Below are positions 1 through 6,104 of a stretch of 8,501 nt of DNA, one piece after another. The notes under the pieces were generated by a model. The model searched no databases. It saw only the letters and a program-made list of their open reading frames with translations, and was not told where the DNA came from. The stretch is from contig JAOAAR010000065.1 of NCBI GenBank assembly GCA_026418755.1, positions 1 through 8,501 of the forward strand, in the 5' to 3' direction. The position numbers and the translations under genes were made by a program. Every line of letters starts with the position of its first letter. The stretch's first letter is position 1. This DNA is from Planctomycetota bacterium (GTDB lineage: Bacteria; Planctomycetota; SKW154).

Positions 1-1142
1 GACGGCGTCGTTTTTGTGAGATTTCCGTTCACAACACTGTATTAGAAGGGAAAGAGGTACGTATCGGCTCGGTGCGTGATATTACGAACAAGAAGCGGTT
101 GCAGAAGCAACTGGAGAAGCAGATAGAGGTGCAGAGGCAGAAGGCTATGGAGATAGCAAAATCTTCTTTGCGAATCTATCAATTGACGGAGAAGTTGAAG
201 AATGTGCCTCTTCTTGCGACGAGACTATTGAAGGTAAAGAGTGAAAGGGAGTTCTTCGAGAAAGCCTCTTCACTTTTAACCGACAGGACAGCGTTCAACT
301 ATAAGAGTGCAGTTTTTTATATCCAATACGGGAGCAGATTGATTCCGATGGGGCTTAAAGAGAGGAAGGAGCCTGCTTTTCTCATCGAATCGTCTGCTCG
401 AATCGCTCGTTTCTACCGTGGAGAAAAGGTGCGAGAGAAGAAAGGGGAGGTGTTGGTTCTGCTGAAGGCTTATAAGCAGACACCTGGTGTGATGCAGGTG
501 TTTTTTGAGACCGAGGAGTTTGCTCTGTTTGAGAAGGAGAAAGCGGTGCATAACGAGCAAAGGAACCTTTTAGAGACGATTGCGGATGTCATCGCTATGG
601 CGTTGGTTAACTTGCGTCTTTACAAGAAAGTGGAGAAGCAATCCATTGTTGACGAGTTGACAGGTGTCTATAATCGGAGATATTTTGACAAGTTTCTGTT
701 GAGTGAGATGGAGCGCTCGCGGAGATATGCTCATCCGCTCTCCTTGATAATATTGGATTTGGACAACCTGAAGGAGATAAACGACAGTTGGGGGCATTCT
801 GTTGGAGATGCTGTTTTAAGGGCGATTGCTTCGCTTATGCATCGTTCTTCGCGGACGACTGATGCTGTATGTCGTTTTGGTGGAGATGAGTTTGTGGCTG
901 TGATGCCTGAGACTCCGTTGATTGATGCGTACAAGAAAACGGAGAGGCTTCTGGTTGCGTTGCGTAACGAGGTTCCTGCTGTGATTGGGAAGAGCGGAGT
1001 GAATGTGACGGCGAGCGCAGGCGTAGCGGAATACATTCCTGGTGAAAGTGCGAAGAAGTTTTTAGGGCGGGCGGATAGTGCGCTTTACACTGCGAAGGCA
1101 GCGGGCAAAAACAGGGTGGAGATGGCAAAAGAGGCAAAATAA
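1..1142 (+). CDS. PAS-GAF-GGDEF diguanylate cyclase, 5' end outside window
   Basis: The reading frame is open from the first complete codon (position 3), so the gene begins upstream; the GTG at 72 is only an internal codon. Residues before it, ending in GSVRDITNKKRL, have the typical end of a PAS domain. Numbering from codon 72: a coiled linker at about 5-45, a GAF-like region at about 45-185 (weak, judged from pattern), and a complete GGDEF domain at about 190-350. The GGDEF signature is intact (270-274), as are DELTGVYNRR (194-203) and DLDNLKEIND. An RxxD inhibitory site (RTTD, 261-264) lies five residues before GGDEF, so activity should be product-inhibited by c-di-GMP. The protein most likely condenses two GTP into c-di-GMP in response to a signal sensed upstream. 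It ends with TAA and is followed 18 bp later by the nitroreductase, likely in one transcript. The GGDEF call is very secure; the GAF call is less so. Confidence 0.95.
   Translation, partial: RRRFCEISVHNTVLEGKEVRIGSVRDITNKKRLQKQLEKQIEVQRQKAMEIAKSSLRIYQLTEKLKNVPLLATRLLKVKSEREFFEKASSLLTDRTAFNYKSAVFYIQYGSRLIPMGLKERKEPAFLIESSARIARFYRGEKVREKKGEVLVLLKAYKQTPGVMQVFFETEEFALFEKEKAVHNEQRNLLETIADVIAMALVNLRLYKKVEKQSIVDELTGVYNRRYFDKFLLSEMERSRRYAHPLSLIILDLDNLKEINDSWGHSVGDAVLRAIASLMHRSSRTTDAVCRFGGDEFVAVMPETPLIDAYKKTERLLVALRNEVPAVIGKSGVNVTASAGVAEYIPGESAKKFLGRADSALYTAKAAGKNRVEMAKEAK
480..506 (+). other. Terminator-like hairpin plus T-run inside the GGDEF gene
   Basis: ACACCTG (480-486) and CAGGTGT (495-501) form a perfect 7-bp stem with an 8-nt loop, followed directly by a run of T ending at 506. 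This has the shape of an intrinsic terminator in the sense direction but lies in the coding region, between the GAF-like and GGDEF parts. It may be chance, or may reduce transcription when translation lags. The stem is short and I give no folding energy. Confidence 0.35.
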
Positions 1143-1160
1143 TTTTTAAGGAGTTTTAGA

Positions 1161-1706
1161 ATGGATGTTTTTGAGGCGATAAAGGGAAGGAGAAGTATAA
1201 GGAGTTTCAAAGAGAGGGAAGTAGAGGACTCTATTGTTGAGAAGATTCTCGATGCGGCGCGGTGGGCACCTTCTTGGGCGAACTCACAGTGTGCTCGTTA
1301 TGTTGTTGTGCGCACGAAAGAGATTCTCCTCAAACTTGGAGAGACTCTTCCGCCCACAAACCCTGCGAGAGGGGTATTCGCTCAGTGCTCGTTCTGCATA
1401 GCGGTTGTTGCGAAGCACGGATTAGCAGGTTACAAGAAAGGAGAGAGAGTAGAGTCTCGCGACTGGTATATGTTTGACTCTGCGCTTGCGACGCAGAACA
1501 TCTGTCTTGCGGCTTATGCGCTAGGGCTTGGCTCGGTCATAGTAGGGCTTTTCGACCACAAGGCAGCGAGCGAAGTATTGAAAGTACCGCAGGGATATGA
1601 AACAGTCTGCCTTATTCCCATCGGGGAGCCGGATAAAAGCCCCGCCGTCCCTTCAAGGAAGCCTTTGAGTGAAATAGTGAGTTACGAATCCTTTTCGCGG
1701 GGCTGA
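1161..1706 (+). CDS. Nitroreductase family FMN-dependent oxidoreductase
   Basis: The 181-residue protein has the size and pattern of a compact nitroreductase. These enzymes bind FMN at a dimer interface and use NAD(P)H to reduce nitro compounds, quinones or flavins; the substrate cannot be read from sequence. Visible motifs: RRSIRSF (10-16), the N-terminal phosphate/FMN contact; APSWANSQ (36-43), which matches the family APSxxNxQ; the helix DSALATQNICLAAYALGLGS (106-125); GLFD (129-132); and PIGEP (153-157) before the C-terminal RKPLSEIV. The start is ATG 1161 with AAGGAG (1148-1153) seven bases before it. It lies 18 bp after the diguanylate cyclase, so the two are probably cotranscribed although their roles are not obviously linked. 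The gene ends in tandem stops TGATAA, and its last 25 bp overlap antisense to the 3' end of the permease gene. No signal peptide; cytoplasmic. Confidence 0.93.
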   Translation: MDVFEAIKGRRSIRSFKEREVEDSIVEKILDAARWAPSWANSQCARYVVVRTKEILLKLGETLPPTNPARGVFAQCSFCIAVVAKHGLAGYKKGERVESRDWYMFDSALATQNICLAAYALGLGSVIVGLFDHKAASEVLKVPQGYETVCLIPIGEPDKSPAVPSRKPLSEIVSYESFSRG

Positions 1707-2977
1707 TAACCTGCCTGTCTGAGTGCGGTAAGAAGAGATTCTTTTGAAACCTCATCTTTATGATGAATTTTGACGATTTTGTTCAGAATATCAACCTTCA
1801 CATTTTCCACGCCTTTGATACTCTTGAGCGCAAGAGTCACTGCCGCTTCGCACGCTTTGCATTTCATATCCGGTACCGATATTTCTGTATCAGTTGCGCC
1901 TGCGGTATGATGTTCCCCGCAGGCGCAAGGAAGGGAAGTTTCTTCCTTCCCCTCTCTCCTTCTAAACACACTGACAATGTGAATGATTAGAAGGAGGAGA
2001 AGGAGAGATATGCCGCTTAACTGGTTGAAGAGGGGTTCTGAGACGGTAGCGTGGCAGGGCAAGGAGGCTTGCTGAGAAGTCACTTTTGTTTTAAAGATTG
2101 CGTCGTAGAAGTAAGCGACAAATAATGTGGAGAGCATAAGGGAGAGCAGGTACAGGAGGACGAATTTTCTGCCGAGGATGCGCCAGAGAGAAAGAAGAGC
2201 GGCGATGTTGGTAGCAGGTCCGACGAGTAGGAACACCAGAGCGGAGCCGGGGGAGAATCCTTTGGAGACGAGTGCAGCAGCAAGGGGAGTACTGCCGGTA
2301 GAGCAGACATAAAGAGGGATACCCACGCCAAGCATTATGAAGAGAGGGAGTAACCCTTTACCGGCGTATTGTGAGACAATATCTGCTGGGAGGAGTGCGG
2401 AGAGGATTCCTCCTATCAGAATGCCGAGAAGAATCCATCTGTCGATTTCGGATGGGAGTTTGAAGAAACCGTAGAAGAAACCTTTTAAGAGGCGCTCCTT
2501 CAGTCTGTGTTTATGTTCTGTGAGGAGGTCGCAGTACTGGCAAGGGAGGTTTTGAGCGGTTGCGGCTGTGTGAGTCGAATGAGAGAAGAAGTGGATTGTG
2601 ATTCCGACGATGATGGAGATGATAAGAGAGGCGACGACTCGGTATGTGGCGAAGAGTGCTCCGAAGAAGGCGTATGTTACGGCGATGGAGTCGACGCTTG
2701 TAATGGGGGTAGCGATGAGGAAAGAGGCGGTAGCGCCTGGTGATGCGCCTCTTTGTTTAAGAGTCAGTGCCATAGGAAGCACCGAGCAGGAACAGAGAGG
2801 AAGAGGGGCGCCGATGAAAGAGGCGACAAATATTGATTTTATCCCCTTACCGGTGTAGCGGATGATGATAGAAGGAGGGAAAATGGCATAGAGGATGGCA
2901 GAGAGCAGAAAGCCAAACAATAAATATGGTGCCATCTGGCAAAGAAGTTGCCAGATGGAGTAGAGGATTTGGCTCAT
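1682..2977 (-). CDS. Permease (ArsP/DUF318-like) with C-terminal HMA domain; probable Cu/Zn-type metal efflux (SO_0444-like)
   Basis: This 431-residue inner-membrane protein has two permease repeats of about four helices each (roughly 12-135 and 180-292), a further helix at about 320-340, a Cys/His-rich linker and a heavy-metal-associated domain. The first repeat carries GAPLPLCSCSVLP (56-68), the second GIPLYVCSTGSTP (219-231), which are the hallmark Cys motifs of this permease family. Between them is CQYC (146-149). The linker has CACGEHH (351-357). The HMA domain (about 364-427) has MKCKAC (371-376), the classical MxCxxC metal site. A permease fused to HMA matches the SO_0444-type Cu/Zn efflux proteins; arsenical or other soft-metal export is the alternative, as in ArsP. 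The start at 2977 is preceded by AAGGG (2991-2987), which overlaps the stop codon of the NFU gene, implying translational coupling. The 3' end overlaps the nitroreductase by 25 bp. Confidence 0.9.
   Translation of the reverse strand: MSQILYSIWQLLCQMAPYLLFGFLLSAILYAIFPPSIIIRYTGKGIKSIFVASFIGAPLPLCSCSVLPMALTLKQRGASPGATASFLIATPITSVDSIAVTYAFFGALFATYRVVASLIISIIVGITIHFFSHSTHTAATAQNLPCQYCDLLTEHKHRLKERLLKGFFYGFFKLPSEIDRWILLGILIGGILSALLPADIVSQYAGKGLLPLFIMLGVGIPLYVCSTGSTPLAAALVSKGFSPGSALVFLLVGPATNIAALLSLWRILGRKFVLLYLLSLMLSTLFVAYFYDAIFKTKVTSQQASLPCHATVSEPLFNQLSGISLLLLLLIIHIVSVFRRREGKEETSLPCACGEHHTAGATDTEISVPDMKCKACEAAVTLALKSIKGVENVKVDILNKIVKIHHKDEVSKESLLTALRQAGYQPREKDS
1894..1928 (-). repeat. Perfect 12-bp inverted repeat inside the permease linker
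   Basis: TTGCGCCTGCGG (1894-1905) is the exact reverse complement of bases 1917-1928, with an 11-nt loop between. In the permease mRNA this makes a very stable GC-rich hairpin whose loop begins GG. It encodes the CACGEHH metal-binding linker between the membrane part and the HMA domain. There is no T-run after it on either strand, so it is not a normal intrinsic terminator. There is no in-frame UGA upstream, so it is not acting as a SECIS here despite the similar shape. Confidence 0.75.
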
Positions 2978-2989
2978 TAAGGCGTACCC

Positions 2990-3226
2990 TTAGAAAGTAG
3001 CATCAACTCTTTTAACTGAAGGAAGCCTTCTCTTAAGTTCACGCTCAATAAAGCCCTTGAGCGTAAGTTGCGCACCGGCTCAGCCGTAGCAGGCGCCAAT
3101 GAGGCGTACCTTAACGATTCCCTCTTTCTCGTCCGTCTCAAGCAGTTCCACTCCGCCGCCGTGTGATTGAAGCGCAGGGTGAACCACCTCAGCAAGAATC
3201 TTCTCAACATCCTCTTTAAACGGCAT
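2990..3226 (-). CDS. NifU C-terminal (NFU) domain protein with in-frame TGA: probable selenoprotein (C-x-x-U)
   Basis: Read from ATG 3226 to TAA 2990, the frame codes 78 residues with a single TGA at codon 49. Before it: VHPALQSHGGGVELLE (15-30) and VKVRLIGACYG (38-48). After it: AGAQLTLKGFIERELKRRL (50-68) and PSVKRVDA (69-76). This is the NFU domain from end to end at usual length. In the family the cluster ligands are C-x-x-C followed six residues later by TLK; here C46-Y-G-TGA49 fits exactly, with T55 at the right spacing. NFU proteins bind a 4Fe-4S cluster at the dimer interface and pass it to clients. Selenocysteine at position 49 is inferred from this alignment and the SECIS-like hairpin just downstream. 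Alternatives are a nonsense mutation, a sequencing error or a recent pseudogene, but both halves are well conserved. SD: AGGA (3235-3232) five bases before ATG. The first gene of an operon with the permease 12 bp downstream, so it may serve that transporter. The overlapping frame spanning 2977-3210 is spurious. Confidence 0.85.
3039..3066 (-). promoter_or_regulatory. Candidate bacterial SECIS hairpin
   Basis: On the minus-strand RNA, ACGCUCAA (3064-3057) pairs perfectly with UUGAGCGU (3048-3041) around the 8-nt loop GGGCUUUA (3056-3049). A U-G and a U-A pair extend the stem to ten. The loop starts 23 nt after the UGA, and G occupies its first positions. Bacterial SelB-binding SECIS elements lie just downstream of UGA inside the coding region, with a short apical loop carrying a G near its 5' side, so spacing, stem and loop all agree. 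SelB binding is inferred. Confidence 0.7.
3080..3082 (-). other. In-frame UGA codon, probable selenocysteine (Sec49)
   Basis: The TGA replaces the second Cys codon of the NFU C-x-x-C motif; TGC or TGT would be one base away. The frame continues for 29 sense codons after it to a TAA stop. TGA is a true stop elsewhere in the window, so wholesale recoding is unlikely. Confidence 0.72.
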
Positions 3227-3310
3227 AATCTTCCTTTCTCAAAGACCCTTTAATCATTATTTATTTTTACTCTCCACAAGGATAAAAGCAAATGATTCGT
3301 CGATAATCAG

Positions 3311-3364
3311 AAAAAAACCTTATCCCTACCAAAGTCATGAAGGCAGCATAGTAATGATAAGGTT
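3311..3364 (-). terminator. Terminator-like structured RNA upstream of the NFU-permease operon
   Basis: Reading the minus strand, AACCTTATC (3364-3356) pairs perfectly with GATAAGGTT (3324-3316), and the second arm runs into seven T (3317-3311). The 31-nt loop can form an inner helix, CUGCC with GGUAG. This resembles an intrinsic terminator or attenuator 85 nt upstream of the NFU start. No minus-strand gene precedes it, so it would end either a leader RNA or a small RNA. I could not find a convincing minus-strand promoter before it. On the plus strand the same repeat has no T-run but its right arm lies just upstream of the kinase -35 box, so it could also be an operator. Confidence 0.45.
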
Positions 3365-3377
3365 GCGTTACAACTTG

Positions 3378-3406
3378 TTGCCAAGTGCGTATCGTCTTTA
3401 TATAAT
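3378..3406 (+). promoter_or_regulatory. Sigma70-type promoter for the membrane kinase operon
   Basis: TTGCCA (3378-3383) and a perfect TATAAT (3401-3406) are separated by 17 bp. Transcription should begin near 3413. That leaves only about 14 nt before the ATG at 3427 but about 50 nt before the TTG at 3463, which bears on start choice. Confidence 0.8.
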
Positions 3407-3449
3407 ATAATTGATTTAAGTGTTTGATGAAGACAAGCACAATGTATTT

Positions 3450-3454
3450 AGGAG
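3450..3454 (+). promoter_or_regulatory. SD site deciding the kinase start at TTG 3463
   Basis: AGGAG lies eight bases before TTG 3463, in frame with the kinase. The upstream candidates ATG 3427 and ATG 3442 have no comparable SD. Confidence 0.55.
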
Positions 3455-3462
3455 AAAAGCGG

Positions 3463-5679
3463 TTGTTAAAGACTCCGAAGAACGCTTTTGTAGTGTTCCG
3501 TTTTCTGCTTCTCGCCTGCGCATGGGCGCTCATCCATTATCAGAATCTCCATACAGTTTACACCCTTCTCTCCTATCTAATTATTGTCTCAATCATCGTC
3601 TACAATCTTTTCCTTCTTCTCCTGCCCAACTCGCTTTTTGAGCGATTTTTCACTCTTTTCGCTGGAATCGGTTTTTTACTGGACATAAGCGTCACATCTC
3701 TTCTCATTCTTGTCACTCCCGTTCCTTCCAAGACTCTTGTTCTCGTTATGCCCTATTTCATTACAATCCTCGTTGCCACACTTTTGAAGAGGCTTCCTTT
3801 GACTTTTCTGGCCACTTTTGCAGGAGCATTAGCCTACGGTTTGGCTATTTTTTCGCCTCAAACATCCAGTCCAATCAGTGTCTCCTCACTCTTGTGGTTT
3901 GCCTTCTTCTATGTATCCGCTTTGATTGCAGGATATCTTTCCGAAACGACCAGTAAGCGGAAGGCGGAAGAAGAGAAGAGGATACGGGACGAGTTAGTAA
4001 GAGAGGCGACTTCTGCCATTCAGTGCGCATTTTTGTTCCACGAACTGCTTTTGGAGAACATCCCTACTGCTGTCGCCATGGTCACGCCTGAGGGGAAAAT
4101 CAATATCTGCAATCAACGGTTCTGCGAACTTCTTGGTAAAAAGCGGAATGAACTGGGCGAAAAAGGGTTATTTCAGAGTTTTGAGGAGAAGCCTTCCATT
4201 ACACTTTTGAAGGAGAAGATTGCAAAGATGTTAAAAGGGAAGAGAGAGGCTGAAGTAAACGAAATTTCAGTTGAAGAAGGAAGCAGCAAAAGATATTTCG
4301 CAATAAGAATCATTCCTCTTTCAGAGGAAAAGGCGTGTGGGGGGAATTTTCTCCTTCTTTTGGAGGACATTACATCCGCCAAGGAGTCCGAGAATAGGAG
4401 GTTGCATTTGGCACGGCTATCGGGCGGAGTCGAACTTCTCGGCACTCTTTTTTCGCGTCCCTCTTTGGATGAACTTTCTACGAAAGCGGTCGTCGAGAGT
4501 ATTCAGGAGAATGCGAAAAGAATCCTTGATTTCACTGCTATGGCGTATCTTGATTTGACAGATGACGAGAAAGTGCTGAATGTGTATTTTATGGAGCCTG
4601 TTGGTGAAGAGTTTGTGAGGCTGCTGAAGGAGAGGATGAGCGGCGTGGCAGGCGTTGCCGAGAAGGAGGTATCAGCGGCTGATTTCAAACTGAAGATTCT
4701 GAAGGGGGAGATAGAGCCGACGAAAACGGAGGAGGTTCGTTCATTTTTTGCCGTTCCTTTGGTAGCGGATACGAAGATGCACGCCATAATAGCATTTGCG
4801 AGTACTAGGGCTGAGCAGTTCAGCAGTGAAGAGATTCAGATTCTTTACGCACTGACAGGTTTTTACTCACTCGAGATGGCTCGTCTTAAAGCGGTGAAAG
4901 AGGCAGCGGCAAAAGAGTTGGAAGCAGAAATTTCCCGTCAGAAACTCCAGATGGAGGAAGAGAAGTCTGCTCACATCAAGAAGATGGGAGAACTCAAAGA
5001 GAGGCTTTTCACATCGCTTGCTCATCAATTGAGGACACCGGTTTCATCTCTCAAATCATCGATTCAGTTTTTGAGAGATGGGCATCTTGGAGCGTTGACA
5101 AAAGAGCAGGAGGAATATATTGAGGTAGCGGCGAGAGGAATCGAGCGACTTGCTCGCATCATAGAAGATATTTTGACCATAACGCGACTGGAAGAAAAAA
5201 AGGAAATTTTGGAGAAGAAGTTCACCCTCTTACGACCCTTAATAGAGGAAGTGGTTACTACCTACAAACCTCTTGCAGAACAAAGGAATGCCACTATCGA
5301 GGTGGATGTTCCTTATGACTGCAAGGCATTCTTTGACGAGAGGGCTTTTATTCAGATTCTTTCAAATCTTCTGTTGAACGCTCTGATTCACAACCCCTCT
5401 GGTATTACTGTGAAAATAGAGGCGTGTCAAGAGGGAGATTCCTTCATTCGTGTTTCTGTTTCCGACAATGGGGTTGGGATTCCAGAGGAAGACCTTCCAA
5501 GAGTGTTTGACAAATTCTCTTGCACCGAGCGCTCTATGAAGAGTGGAACAAGAGGTGCGGGGTTGGGGCTTGCTGTCTCGAAGGAGTTGGTAGAGGCACA
5601 GGGTGGAAGAATCTGGCTTGAGAGCAAAAGCGGAGAAGGGACTACTGTGAGTTTCACTCTTAGAACTTCCGCGTTTTGA
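3463..5679 (+). CDS. Membrane sensor histidine kinase (6TM-PAS-GAF-HisKA-HATPase)
   Basis: From TTG 3463 the protein has 738 residues. About six hydrophobic segments (roughly 9-159) form an N-terminal membrane domain I cannot assign to a named family. Then follow a PAS domain (about 195-302, ENIPTAVAMVTPEGKI to LLLLEDITSAKES), a GAF-like domain (about 332-477), a coiled coil (477-515) and the catalytic core. H-box SLAHQLRTPV has the phospho-acceptor His at about 521. N-box SNLLLNALIHN, G1 DNGVGIP (668-674), F-box FDKFSC and G2 GAGLGLAVSK (698-707) are all intact, so it should autophosphorylate. No response regulator is adjacent; the STAS gene 21 bp downstream is its nearest partner. Start: TTG has an AGGAG at good spacing and suits the predicted transcription start; ATG 3427 or 3442 would add 12 or 7 residues. 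The natural C-terminus is TVSFTLRTSAF. Confidence 0.93.
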   Translation: MLKTPKNAFVVFRFLLLACAWALIHYQNLHTVYTLLSYLIIVSIIVYNLFLLLLPNSLFERFFTLFAGIGFLLDISVTSLLILVTPVPSKTLVLVMPYFITILVATLLKRLPLTFLATFAGALAYGLAIFSPQTSSPISVSSLLWFAFFYVSALIAGYLSETTSKRKAEEEKRIRDELVREATSAIQCAFLFHELLLENIPTAVAMVTPEGKINICNQRFCELLGKKRNELGEKGLFQSFEEKPSITLLKEKIAKMLKGKREAEVNEISVEEGSSKRYFAIRIIPLSEEKACGGNFLLLLEDITSAKESENRRLHLARLSGGVELLGTLFSRPSLDELSTKAVVESIQENAKRILDFTAMAYLDLTDDEKVLNVYFMEPVGEEFVRLLKERMSGVAGVAEKEVSAADFKLKILKGEIEPTKTEEVRSFFAVPLVADTKMHAIIAFASTRAEQFSSEEIQILYALTGFYSLEMARLKAVKEAAAKELEAEISRQKLQMEEEKSAHIKKMGELKERLFTSLAHQLRTPVSSLKSSIQFLRDGHLGALTKEQEEYIEVAARGIERLARIIEDILTITRLEEKKEILEKKFTLLRPLIEEVVTTYKPLAEQRNATIEVDVPYDCKAFFDERAFIQILSNLLLNALIHNPSGITVKIEACQEGDSFIRVSVSDNGVGIPEEDLPRVFDKFSCTERSMKSGTRGAGLGLAVSKELVEAQGGRIWLESKSGEGTTVSFTLRTSAF

Positions 5680-5700
5680 TGTGTAATAAGGGCATCTCAC

Positions 5701-6096
5701 ATGGGATGGGGCGGAGACGACATAAGAAGGACTAAGAACGGAAGATTGGAGATTCTGATAAGTTTCCACGAGGTACCAAAGCCGGTGGTAGCACTTATGT
5801 TGCGCGGTGAGGTGGACGACGAAGGAGCCCAACTTCTCAAAACTGTTCTGGATGAGGCTCGCTCAAAAGAGATAGGATTCATCATCCTCAACACCGCGTC
5901 GCTTACGAAGATAAACTCGTCTGGAATCTCTGCTCTTTTGGCAAGTAAGAGTCTCTCTCTTACCGGTGGTCCTCAGATAGTCCTAGTCTCTCTCTCCAAA
6001 GCGCTCCGTTTCCCGCTGGAACAGTTAGGTGCGATACCACTCTTTCAGATATTCGACGATATGCCGTCTGCTCTTGAGTTCATCGGAAAGGAGTAA
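5701..6096 (+). CDS. STAS domain protein (anti-anti-sigma factor-like)
   Basis: The 131-residue protein is a single STAS domain (about 25-125) with an N-terminal extension of about 18 polar residues. PKPVVALMLRGEVDDEGAQLL (27-47) matches the first strand and helix. IILNTASLTKINSSGISAL (61-79) matches the switch region, where SpoIIAA-type proteins have D-S-S-G with the first Ser phosphorylated by a partner kinase. Here that Ser is kept (S73) but the preceding Asp is Asn, and the usual Asp in the strand before (xLDLS) is also Asn (N64). It probably works by partner switching, possibly with the upstream kinase, but STAS partners are normally RsbW-type kinases and none is present. ATG 5701 has AAGGG (5688-5692) eight bases upstream. 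It lies in the same frame as the kinase, separated by its TGA stop and 21 bp. Cytoplasmic. Confidence 0.88.
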   Translation: MGWGGDDIRRTKNGRLEILISFHEVPKPVVALMLRGEVDDEGAQLLKTVLDEARSKEIGFIILNTASLTKINSSGISALLASKSLSLTGGPQIVLVSLSKALRFPLEQLGAIPLFQIFDDMPSALEFIGKE

Positions 6097-6104
6097 GTCC
6101 CCCA

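Noticed and set aside
72..74. GTG at 72 as the true start of the diguanylate cyclase
   Set aside because: The frame is open to the window edge and the residues before 72 complete a PAS domain end; no SD precedes the GTG.
1894..1928. Second SECIS for the permease
   Set aside because: The hairpin shape fits, but the permease frame has no TGA at a suitable distance upstream.
2977..3210. 77-residue minus-strand frame overlapping the NFU gene
   Set aside because: It is a shifted frame of the NFU gene, rich in Arg and Leu, matches no family, and lacks an SD; the NFU frame explains the same bases.
3227..3300. Minus-strand promoter for the NFU-permease operon in the A+T-rich leader
   Set aside because: An AATAAT -10-like site (3261-3256) exists but no acceptable -35 at 16-18 bp; too weak to list.
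3267..3533. 88-residue minus-strand frame antisense to the kinase start
   Set aside because: It covers a promoter and the 5' end of a secure gene, has no recognisable domain and no good SD.
5677..5700. Kinase and STAS gene lie in one frame separated only by TGA, suggesting another Sec or a readthrough fusion
   Set aside because: The kinase ends at its natural C-terminus, the STAS gene has its own SD and ATG, and no Cys is expected at the TGA.
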